Origin: Mactra quadrangularis
Taxonomy: Eukaryota > Mollusca > Bivalvia > Venerida > Mactridae
Assembly (NCBI GenBank): GCA_025267735.1
Contig: CM046301.1
Span: 53,587,872-53,651,871 of the forward strand
Length of the DNA stretch: 64,000 nucleotides
Direction of reading: 5' to 3'
A program made the translations under genes and the position numbers. The notes under the pieces were generated by a model. The model ran no database searches and was not told the origin of the DNA. It saw only the letters and a list, made by a program, of their open reading frames with translations. Shown here piece after piece: positions 33,307 to 44,220 of this stretch. How positions within the stretch are numbered: position 1 is the stretch's first letter; each line of letters starts with the position of its first letter.

Positions 33307-33412
33307 AATATTGCCACTGGAATAACGTTTTAAGATTTTGATGTAACATTGCCACGGTTTCTTGAAACCGTATGAAAGAATATTTTGAAATTTGATAAAT
33401 ACGTTAAATGTA
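33307..33412 (-). pseudogene. Candidate exon ending at a perfect splice donor (X2)
   Basis: A minus-strand open stretch (RIYQISKYSFIRFQETVA and onward) runs into ...CAATATT/GTAAGTAC, a consensus donor (33301-33306 on the plus strand). X1 has the same at 31166-31171. In X3 the donor is GTGAGTAC and the frame is broken just before it by TGATAG. Strand agrees with the neighbouring candidate exons. Confidence 0.3.
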
Positions 33413-33626
33413 ACAAGACCAAATGACTTGGTATCATATGTTTAAAATTTAGAATGTAACATGCTTTTAAATGTTCAACATTAATCGACTTCTAATCAGA
33501 AAAGATCGGGAATCGTATGGCAAGTATTGAATACCGTCATATTATTACAAGGGATTCCATGGTATGCGTGTATTACACCGAACTGAAAACAACCAACGTA
33601 TACTACCAAGTGAAAACAAATGTTTT

Positions 33627-33782
33627 TCAACATAATAAAGAAACTTCTAATGATAAAAAACCGATTTGACACTCGTGGGCAATTTCATTTCTATAACGAT
33701 TTTGTTTTATTAATGTAAAATTTGCGTTTGACGGAAACATTTTAACGAACTTAATGATATCACGAAAATGAGCTTCACTCAT
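33627..33782 (-). pseudogene. 51-codon ORF with R-N-E-I-A-H motif (X2)
   Basis: Paralogue of 31487-31642. It reads MSEAHFRDIIKFVKMFPSNA and later KQNRYRNEIAHECQIG, with the same stop. It is intact, with a few nucleotide differences from X1. Confidence 0.4.
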
Positions 33783-36700
33783 ACACAGATTTCATTTGAC
33801 CCTTCTAGTCATAAGCATTTCACTTTTGAAAGCTTGATTTATATTTTTATTTGTACATTTTTTGTCAATTGATAAGAAAGCTATGGTGGGAGTAACTCGA
33901 TCAAAACAAAATGTTCTGCTTTGTTTGCATTAATAAATTTTAGTATTTTATTTATTTTAATATTTAACATTCTTTGCAACTGTTGACAATGCTGTTTATT
34001 TAGAATAAACCTTAATTGAATCTTCTTATTACATGACTGCAGTCTTATCAATATTGTTAGTTTTTAAATAAAGAATCTAATTTGGATGCAACAGCCATGG
34101 ATTTTTGTCTAGGCAAAATTCATAATCAGTGCAAATACACACAGTTTTGCTGCTCTAATCAGATTATTCTGAATAAAATTACGCGAATTTTGATTAAATA
34201 TATTATAAGTTTAGATACAGTTGCAACGAGTTCACTAAACGTATGTGCGATTATAAGACAGAGCCGCATTGTTTTTTTTTCACAAATCAGAAAATTTTAT
34301 AAAAAAAAATCATTTATAATATATACAACCAGTATCTTTTAAGTCTTTTTGAAGCATATTTTGTAAAATTGAATTGAAATATATAAAGCTAAATGAACGA
34401 ATCCTTAAAATCGTGTCTAGAACGTGTCTATTACTAATGCATCTTAGCTCAATTGTTTTATACTCCATTCTTTCTTCAACATTTAAACAAGGTGACTTTT
34501 AAATTTTAAGTTAACAATGGTTTCCAAACTCGTATTTATTAAGCCAAAAATAGATTGAGTCAAAATATCTATTTTTATATAAAATGATAATTTATATCTT
34601 TGAAAAAATCTAGTGACTAAGTGGCAATGTTCGGGCTATAGTAATTTATATTATCATAAATGACGTGTTCTAGCTGGAAAATGAAGTATTTGTGAAAAAA
34701 AAGTTTAATAATATGGCCTACATGTATTCTTCTACACTTCAAAATATAGTGTTCTGTAAACTAATGACTTAAGAATATTTGTTAGTTCTTAAAATAAGGG
34801 CAATTCAGAAACTCAATAATTCATTTGTTTTAAGCTGTCAACCTTAATCTTCATAAAGATGTATTTATTAATTGTTTAGCACTTAAAGCTGAACAATGAT
34901 ATTAGGCTCCCCGCTTACAATAACCTAATATTGACAACTTTGAAAAAAACTAATGGATTTATTTCCAGAGTTACTATTTCGAGATTTAGTATTCTTTGTT
35001 GTTGGTACATCATGACATCTAATGACTGGTATTCAGAGAAAATCATACTTGTTGGTTGAATGAACATTTTTTTAGAAATGACGGAATTACAACAGAAATG
35101 TACTTTTTCTAAAACTGTAAACGATGCAATTCATTTTAGTAAATTAGGTCACAGACAGTTAATTATTGAATACAGTTTCTCTAAGAATAGACTCGAACAA
35201 TTTATGGAGATTCTCTTCCTTTTACAATGTACAGAATGCTTTTGTTTAAACCTTTGTTCTCCGGTTGACAGATTCTCGAGGGCAAAGTAATTAGGGGGAT
35301 TTAATGCAAATACAAACTGTTCTTTGCTGCACATATCCTAACCATTTGTTCTCCAAATGTAAATTTAATGTAAATGCATGCATGTCTCTTAAATAAAAAC
35401 AAATTCGTTCAATATTCGTTTCATATCAGCAAAGTTGACTATAACATTCCGTTAAACATCAGTGCGTTGAAATAGTACACTTTGATTAGCAGTATCTCTC
35501 GAAACAAAATATTTTCTTAAACAAATTACGTTTAATAATATAAACTTTAACAAGTATAATGCTGTAAGAAACTAAGAATATTGTCATACGTGCATAAGTG
35601 ACTATTTTCATAGTTATGTAGTTTATGTATACTTGTATGAATGAATGTGAAAAATTCCATATGTAGACTAGTTTCTGGACAGCGGTAACAATAGGCAGCG
35701 ATTATATTGACGTAGTTAAAAAGCTCAAGAAATAAATTGTTAAAGAAAGTTGAGTTACTGTATAAAGTGACAATGTATCTAATGATGGTTGAGCACTAAA
35801 ATAAAATCAAGATAATAAACAGTTCTCGATAACATCATTTTATATTGACAACTGTTGACACAGAACAAATTGACCCGTTTCCTGTTATACCATTTCTAGA
35901 TTGTATTTACTTCTGTACACTGTAGTAATGTCATCATGACGTATAATGTCGGGGGAAAATAGAGCGCCGTTAAATCTTCAAGAACAGAAACAATTATCAG
36001 TTCACATGTTGGTTTTCTTTAACAACTTTATGTATATGTCACACGGTGTTTTATAGTGTCTTCGTTAGCTTTGCAAAAAACTATAATAAAATTGTTTAAA
36101 AGTGTACTTGTTTTTAAACATTTTTATCAGACTTTTTAAAAATACGACTGTCACGATAACTAAAACTGAAATCGGTCTATCGTCGGCCACATTCTTGCAT
36201 ACTTACAGCAATTGCTGACCATTAAATCAGCGTCATACTGGTTCATGTACAAAACAATTTTAAACAAATTTATAATGTCTGGTTAAGCATTAAAATAACA
36301 AAATATTTATTGTTCTTCTTTATCTTTATCAATGACTTTTAAAGACAACATAATAATATACGATATATGTTTATTGTCAATACTAACACATGTAAAAAAC
36401 CATTTACAGTTTAAACACCGTCAAGTTGCAATGTATTCAGTTAACGATTGACCTGATAATCGTGATAATCCTTAGAAGCATTATAATTTATGATAGAGGT
36501 AGCTACTGATAGAAAGAAGAAAAAAGCAGTACACTTGTATTTTACAACTACGATATTTGAAAAAAATATACCTAAGTGCGCGATAACAAATTGAACACAA
36601 AAAAGGCACCAATCTTTCAGTGCTCATACAATTTTTTTGCAATACTTTGTTTGCTATTTTTGTCAATATTAACTTTATTATTCTGACATCACCAGAAAAT

Positions 36701-36908
36701 ATTCCGCAAACGGTATCGCAAAACTTCATGGAATAGAACATATGTCATTATTTTAACCATATTTTGTATGAATGTTTTTTTTTTGTATCGAACTCAAAAA
36801 CCTCAATGCTAATGTAACCAATGAAAGGTAGTCAACAAATATATGCTTTATGAAAAATGTTTGGCCGAATAATTTAAAAATGCATAAAACAAATTCGGTG
36901 AAAATTGC

Positions 36909-37169
36909 GTGAAAGAAATTCGTGATATCATTAGTGAAGCTCATTCAAATGTTTCCTTTGCTCGCAACTTTCACATTAATAAAACAAACTCTTTAAAGAA
37001 ATTAAATTTTGCACGAAGGTTATTTGAAAATGATTTTATTCAAGCTATTATGTTAGAGATTTTCAGTACCTCACATCCGGGAAAGATACCAGTCAAATAT
37101 GTTATATTCTACTACTTGTACTTACGCTTTATCCGTAAAGAAATCAATTTATACTTCTTGAAATATTAA
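36909..37169 (+). pseudogene. Y3 copy of the frame related to the X-block ORF
   Basis: Plus-strand frame (non-ATG start) with RDIISEAHSNVSFARNFHIN and KTNSLKKLNFARRLFENDF. At the DNA level it matches Y1 27430-27700, but the open frame differs after indels. It starts R-D-I-I like the X-block ORF. A further frame at 37196-37381 contains LLKHSLEKAISFMLDMGKIR, which is closed by stops in Y1. Confidence 0.3.
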
Positions 37170-37587
37170 TCAGATGTTTGCTAAATTGACGTTAAATGGC
37201 AAAGCTTGGCATATTACAATACTCACGTAAGCATAATGAATATGAAAGATCAAAAATGGGTTTGGTGTTAAACATGGATTCATTCTCACAATCGGCTATT
37301 TTGTTAAAACATAGTCTAGAAAAAGCGATTTCGTTTATGTTAGACATGGGAAAAATTCGAAAGTATATATCGAATTCTTGATAAAGTGCTACAGAAGAAT
37401 TTTAATATTTGCATAATAAAAAGCTTTAAAGAAGCTAACATGTTAAGAACTAAAGAGGTCAAACACATTTCATTCCACGTACTCAATTTCAAAAAGGGAA
37501 ATGTCCTTAGAACAATATTTAACTTGTTATCAAAAGACACCATGAACAAATAACGGTTACAAGAACCTCGGGGTTTCTACCTTGAAA

Positions 37588-37913
37588 GCTGCCTGGCTAG
37601 TTCAGTTGGTTGCACGCTAGTCTACTGATCTAGGAGTCGTGGGTTAGATTCCCGGGCGGGGAATACTTTCGTGGAGTTTGGTCATGAAATTATTTCTACG
37701 GCCATTCTCCCTCCTAACAATGATTTTTAATTATGTAGGGCAGTTGTCAGTCACTGACGAAAGTACGCGCTTAGAAGTTGGTTAACAGGTAAATCCAGAG
37801 ATTTGGCCTTTCCAGGAGGAGTGAGTAGGTTGACTGACCGCCGTTATATGACCTATACAATGTGTTGCAATGCCGTTAAACCCAAAAAAAACCAAAAAAC
37901 AAAAAAATCCATA
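37588..37913 (+). mobile_element. SINE family 2, inserted only in block Y3
   Basis: tRNA-derived head with A box 'tagttcagttgg' and B box 'gggttagattccc', the full family body and the tail 'gccgttaaacccaaa'. The flanks share ttgaaa (37582-37587 and 37914-37919). Y1 (about 28110) and Y2 carry the uninterrupted 'ccttgaaacgataaatggc' type site. Confidence 0.85.
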
Positions 37914-38329
37914 TTGAAACGGACAGTGGCAAAACATTTAACATATAAAAGACAATACAAATGCGTATGATGTTACTTAACTATATTTCTATATACGACA
38001 AATTAGATTTAGAAAAACATGACTTCAACAAGTACTGTTGGATTATTAATAAGGTTATAATCGATTTTCAGACAATTGTAAATTTTATTCTAAGAAGTAG
38101 AATGTAACCTAAACTCAAACCAGCTAGTTCAAACTCATCTTTGGTAATAACTCTAATTTGACTTTGAAATGTTAAAAACGTATTTAATGTCCCAAACATA
38201 TCATGAACACCAACAGACAAAAACACAGACTTTCAACACTGCCAAAAACAAACAGGAAGATGTTTTTGTTTTTCGTTTTAAACTTTTGTTATATAGATGC
38301 GTTGCTATTCCAAGAAGTTGAATGTTAAC

Positions 38330-38467
38330 TTAACTCGAACCAGCTAGTTCAAACTCATCTTTGGTAATAATAGTTACTCTAATTTGACTTTGAAATGATA
38401 GAAACGTATTCAATGGAGTCCCAAACATATCATGAACACCAACAGACAAAACCACAGACTTTCAACA
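38330..38467 (-). pseudogene. Terminal-exon copy with early stop (Y3, right tandem copy)
   Basis: Same 138-base span as the Y1 and Y2 exons with the same final stop, but codon 2 is TGA instead of GGA. The rest of the frame (KSVVLSVGVHDMFGTPLN) is intact. The left tandem copy near 38110-38250 has the same TGA, further small deletions and no final stop in frame. The shared TGA shows the stop came before the local duplication. Confidence 0.45.
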
Positions 38468-38822
38468 CTGCCAAAAACAAACAGGAAGATGTTTTTGTTT
38501 TTCGTTTTAAACTTTTGTTACATGTATATAGATGTGTTGCTATCTAAAAAGATGGCATATATACTTTTTTGCAGAGTCGTTGATGTCATAGACATATAAT
38601 ACATCTGTACGATTTATACAGTTATTGAAAAATATATAAACGCTTCGCTGCAAGAAAAAAATCATTTCAATACCTCTTAGTATAACTGCTAATAATCGTG
38701 TGTCTAAATTCAGATAAATACCAAATTATATCAATCACATTACTAGAATTCATACATTTTTGTTTATTTTTCTATACAATTCATAGGATGTGATTGTATA
38801 AATCAACTTGTATTAAAGAAAT

Positions 38823-38975
38823 GGACCTTTCCATGACCTTACTTATTAGCATATTTAACAAAGGTTTACAGTTACATTTTGTCCCCCAAACAAGGTGTTA
38901 ACAAAAGAGCACATGGTTATATTTGTGGGTAAATGTATTGTTATTCAAATAAAAAGGTCGCACTCGGAATGGTCC
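38823..38975. mobile_element. 153-bp MITE, only in Y3
   Basis: Ends ggacctttcc (left) and ggaatggtcc (right) are inverted with one mismatch. It is flanked by AT on both sides. Y1 and Y2 read 'aaagaaattgcaatt' and 'aaagaagttgcaatt' straight through. No coding content. Confidence 0.7.
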
Positions 38976-39564
38976 ATTGCAATTCCATGAGAACGTTTGC
39001 ATCTAAATTTGGTATTTATTCAAATTTTAACATACTTTCGATAGCGTTTAACTGAAGGATATTGATTGAATCTAGGCACATGAAACATGCATGCAAACAT
39101 TAGCATGTGCACTTGTCTAATACACTAAGGCTTCTGATGCTATGAAGTTACTTGAATACAAGTATACATTCAAACAAAATAGTTTGTGATTGCTTAAGCA
39201 TCAAGCGATTTGTCATTTCTCTAAAGTAAAATGGGTTGTATAACACGTAGATGATTTGAGGCCTTGTGTGACAGTTGTAACATTGTTACAATTATTATAG
39301 ATGAAATAGTCTGTTTTAAGCAAAGACGTACACATACGAGAGTGAGGTTAAATGTGCAGTGGTAGTATAGCATTCTTGTCTTGTCTTTTACATGAAATAG
39401 ACATTGGATAGTACAAGTAGTTAATTAACGTCAATTTTAGTATCATTTAGTTGATGCACTACAGGTTTATCGATCAGCTGTTTCATTAATCTTAAAATGG
39501 CTTTATCTACTTTCACATCTAAATCTTGTGCAAACAAAATCAGTTTGAACATTGATGTGAATTA

Positions 39565-42190
39565 TGTAGTGATAGATTAAAAATTGCTGAAACATTCAAC
39601 TTATTATATACAACAATTGCCTCCAAACTTGTTGAAAATCTACCAAATTGCATTAACAAATATGGGTGGAATTTTCTATCAAATTTTTATAAGTCAAAGG
39701 GAGTTAGAACTGGAAGTTTTTCTTTTTCAACCGTTTTTGAAAACAAACTTTTTAAGTATTACAATAGCTTAGCAAGAACAAGGCCACTGGGTTAGTTGCT
39801 ATTACAGCAAAGTTTATAAAAGATGGTGCTTCTATTATTGCTTCTCCATTAGCACACATTGTAAATTTATCAATTATTCAGGGTATAGTTCCAGATGAGT
39901 TGAAAACTGCTAAGACAGTGCCTTTATACAAACAAGGAAATAAATCAGAAGTGGGAAACTATCGTCCGGTATTGATTTTAAGTGTTTTGATTTTAGAACA
40001 TATCATTTATGATCAAATGGAAGAATATCTTATAATAAAAAGTCTCATGTATAGTATGCAATCTGGTATCGGAAAAGGTTATTCCACCGATACTTGTTTG
40101 ATCTATTTGACCGATTTTATAAAATTTGAATTGGATAAGGGAAATATGGTTGGTATGGTACTTTTAGACCTACAAAAGGCATTTGATACTGTTAATCATG
40201 TTATTTTACTAATGAAACTTAAAGCTATTGGTCTTAGTAATGATGCATTAAACTGGTTCCATTCATATCTTAATTCACCCACACAACTTGTTGATATTTC
40301 TGGTATTTTTTCTTCTTAACGTAAAGTAACATGTGGTGTACCACAAGGTTCCAATCTTGGACCACTCTTATTTTTGATATACGTAAATGATATGATTTCA
40401 TGTATTAAAAATTCAAACAAACTTTTATTATATGCGGACGACTCTGGAATTATCGTTTCTGGTAAAAATTTAAGTGAAATTGAAAATACACTGTCCAGAA
40501 TTAAAATCTGTAAGTGAGTGGCTTATCTGCAATAAACTTTCTTTACTTCTTGGCAAAACCGAAACCATACTTTTTGGTTCTAAACGTAAATTTTCTTTTC
40601 AACCTGATCTAGAAATTAGTTGTAATGGTCAAAGTATCAAACCAGCTAAATCTGTTAAATATCTTGGGGCTTTTTTGGATCAATGTTTATCTGGTGAGCA
40701 AATGGCAAATGCTTGCGTTAAAGGCGTAAAAGACAAATTCTAAACTAAAATTTCTGTATAGAAAAGGTAAATTTCTAACGGATTACACCAAAGAACTTGT
40801 CATCATGTCCCTTATTCAATGTCATTTTAATTATGCATGTTCATTTTGGTATTTAAGTTTGACCAAAACTCTTCTAACTAGACTGCAATCTACTAAAAAA
40901 ATGATAAGGTTCATTTTTAATCTGTCTGCTACCTCTCACATAAAAAATGATCATTTTAAGACTTTGAATTGGCTTCCTGGTAGTGATAGGGTTGACCAAA
41001 TTATTTTAACTTAAAATAAAGAACTTGTTTGGATTTAACGCCGTGTCAACACAATTGAGATCATTTTACGGCGTCCAGCGCACCTAACCTAGCTTTCCTG
41101 GACCATTGTTTATAACCAGAACTCACCTTCTCTTCCACAAGAAACTTGTCCATATTATCTATAAAAAAGGAGGAAAATTGACATTATTGTCAAATTTTCA
41201 TGGAAGGGTATAACCTCCCCGGATGGGACACGAACCCGTACCTTCTTCGGGACACGAGATTCCGAATCCCGGCGCGCTACCAACTGCGCTTCTGACCCGG
41301 GTTAAATAAAGAACCGCATGGCCCAAAATACCATAAATAAACATGTTCAGCCTGTATTTGAGGTTCATAATTACCATACTCGTTTTCGAGTCACATTATA
41401 TTTCCATGGGTCAGAAATCTTTTGCATATAGGGGTTGTAAGCTATGGAATACTTTACCGCAATACATAAGACATGAATGTAATGTAAAACTATTCAAATC
41501 TAGTGTTAAGAAAAATTTGTTGGGACAATGCAAATTTTAGAGGTACTTTGTATAATCCATTATCCATGTCAATCTTTGTCACTTAAATTTTTGTTTCTAC
41601 AATATAATATTCTTAATCCAGCTTGTATCTTAAAATTTTCATACATTCAGTGTACTTTTTTATTTATTTAAATTTTATTAATTTATTTTTTATTTATTTA
41701 ATCCACAATTTTTTTTATTTGATATTTATTTATTAGACAGATATTAGTCAATTCTTAGTTTAGTCTAGATTATGTTTCCTGCATTATAAGTTTTATGTGA
41801 AATACGTTTTTGTAATAATTTGTCATTTCATTATTCTTTAAGTTTTTAATCATAATTATGAATATTTTTTATCGTTATTTTTTTGTTCTCATTTCGGTGT
41901 TATTTTAACTATTAGTATGACTTTTCGCTCAATCATTATTTTATTCCTGTGATACACATTTGATTGTTTGAAATGTATATATTTGTAGCAGGCTATTGCA
42001 TCCATGCCAGTGTCATGCCAACAATGTCGGGGACCACAATGGAAATAGGAGATTTATCTCTTTTTTGTGTCATCCCCGGTATTGATGTGCATGGCATATG
42101 GCACTATACATTCAGTGTTACTCACTTTTTGTATGCTATGTGTCATGTCATTGATACCGAAATAAAATTATCATTATTATTATTATTACT
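39565..42190 (+). mobile_element. 5'-truncated, decayed non-LTR retrotransposon (CR1/L2/Jockey type)
   Basis: Reverse transcriptase of a LINE, read through frameshifts and stops. In order: a pre-RT segment with KATGL and AKFIKDGASIIASP (39780-39890); NYRPV (about 39957); LDLQKAFDTVNH (about 40165-40200); an in-frame TAA at 40317; GVPQGS and GPLLFLIYVNDM; the catalytic YADD (40431-40442); a frameshift near 40490; then the thumb region (VSEWLICNKLSL, VKYLGAFLD). A nested SINE interrupts the 3' coding part. The final frame (41343-41540) has KSFAYRGCKLWNTLPQYIR near its end. The 3' UTR ends in an ATT tail (about 42168-42188). No endonuclease domain remains. Clade assignment is by motif style only. 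Confidence 0.85.
41025..41303 (-). mobile_element. SINE family 1 nested in the LINE, perfect 11-bp TSD
   Basis: On the minus strand: head with 'agttggtagcgcgccgggat', B box region 'cgggttcgtgtcccatcc', body and 'acggcgttaaatcc' tail. The direct repeat aaataaagaac lies at 41014-41024 and 41304-41314. It therefore inserted after the LINE, which dates the two events relative to each other. Confidence 0.9.
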
Positions 42191-44220
42191 GAGTAAGTAC
42201 ACCATTAAAATGCTTTTTAAAATCACAATTCAACAATGCAATGTACAAGTACTCACAATACTATCACTGAAAAAAACATTTTAAAACTTTTATGTATAAT
42301 ATTTTCACGGTTTCTTGAAGCCGTATAAAATGATATTCTGAATTTTGATAAATACGTTCAATGTAACAAGACTAAATGACCTGGAATCATATGTTGGATA
42401 TTTAAAATGTAACATGTTGTTTAAATTTTAACATTAGTCGACTATTAGTCAGAAAAGATCGTGAATGATATAAGTATGGCAAGTACTGACTACCGTCATT
42501 TTATTAAAAGGGGTTTAAGATTATGTGTCCGCAGAAATATGTGCATTACACCAAACTGTAAACAACCAACGACTTCCGCCAATTGAAAACACATGTTTTA
42601 AGCATAATAATATCTGATTAAAAATGTACGTTTATCCACGGCTGAAACTTCTTCTGATAGAAATCCGACTCAATATTCGTGGGCAATTTAATTTATATAA
42701 TGAATTTGTTTTATAAATGTGAAATATGCGATTGACGGAAACATTTTAACGAACTTTATGTCATTAAGTAATGATATCACGAAAACAAGATTCACTCATA
42801 CACAAATTTCTATTTGATTCTTTCAGTTATACACATTTCACTTTCGATGGCTTAATTTATTTATTTGAGTTTTATCACCGCATCGTTTAAATTAGTTTTT
42901 ATTTGATAAGAAAGCTATTGACAGGAATAATGTAATCATAACTGAAGATTCTGCCACATATTTTGTTTGTTTGGATAAATAGTTTTCAGGTTTTTTTTCT
43001 TCCTTTCATATTAAATTATTTGCCTTTGTTGACAATACTATCTATCTTGAAAAATCTTAATTGACAGCCAAGGCATCTATGGCAGGTTTAGCTTGATCAT
43101 AAACTAAGATTCTGCTTCGTTTGTCTGCATAAATGATTGACAGTATTTTAGTAAATTTATATTTATCAGTCTTTGCCACTGTTGACAATGCCATCTATCT
43201 AGAAAAAAACCTTAATTGAATCTGCTTATCTCATGGCTGCAGTCTGATTATTAAGTTTGTTAGTTTAAACATAAATATCTAATTTGGATGCAGTTGCAAA
43301 TGGGTTTTTGACTGAGAAAAATAATAACCTATGCAAGTACGAACTGTTTTTGTTGCACAAAACAGATTATTCTGAATAAGATAATGCGAATTTTGATTAA
43401 CTTATTAGTGTGGATACAGTTGCATAGAGTTTACTAAACGTAGGTAAGATTATATGACAGAGTCAAAGCATTTAGTGTTTTATGTGCACAAATCAGAAAA
43501 TGTCATTAAGAATAAATTATGTAAGATCAGCATACATCTTTTTGAAACCTATTTTGTAAAATTGAATTGAAAAAAATAAAGCTGAATTAATGAATGCGTG
43601 TCCCGAACTTGTCTATAACTAATGCATCGTAGCTCTATCAGTTTTATATTCAACTCTTTCTTTAAAATTAAAACAAGGTGAATTTTACAGTTAAGGTTAA
43701 CAATGGTTTCCAAACTCGTATTATTGAAGACAAAAACAGAATGAGTCTATTTTGTTTATAAACAAAATGATACTTCACATCTTGGAAACAATCTAGTGAC
43801 AATGTTCTGGCCATAGAAGGTTTTCATAAATGACGTGTTGTTACTGTGAAATGAAATATTTTTGAAAAGGATGTTTTACATTTCAAAATAACGTGTTCTG
43901 TAAAATAATTACTTAAGAAAACAATTTGTTAGCTAGTAAAATTAGCGTATTTTAAAAGCTCAATAATTTCATTGTTTCAAACTGTCAACTTAAATCTTCT
44001 TTTAGATGTATTTATTGATAGTTTAGCACTTAAAGCTTAACAATGATAATAGGCATCTCCGCATACAGTAACCTAATATTGACAACTTTGAAAAAAAAAC
44101 TAATGGAGTTGTTTCCTGTGTAACTATTTCGAGATTTATTATCGTTTTGTTGTTGGGACTTCATGACATCTAATGACTGCTCTTCAGAGAAAATCATACT
44201 TATTGATTGAATTTACTGTC

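Larger units (their letters stand above)
33000..35080. repeat. Segmental duplication, block X2 (fullest uninterrupted copy)
   Basis: 33000-33859 matches X1. 33860-35080 matches 42880-44240 of X3 (words 'aatttggatgca', 'taacctaatattgacaactt'). It carries no LINE at the position where X3 has one. Confidence 0.85.
35081..39300. repeat. Segmental duplication, block Y3 (longest copy)
   Basis: Matches Y1, with about 580 extra bases at 36080-36658, a SINE at 37588, a tandem duplication of about 221 bases around the terminal exon (38123 and 38344) and a 153-bp MITE at 38823. It joins X2 on the left and X3 on the right. Confidence 0.85.
39300..44220. repeat. Segmental duplication, block X3 (interrupted by a LINE)
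   Basis: 39300-39564 and 42191-44220 match X2 (33000-35080) at lower identity than X1-X2. The LINE at 39565-42190 splits it between the 'ttatcgatcagctg' region and the 'tacaagtactcacaat' region. Confidence 0.8.
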
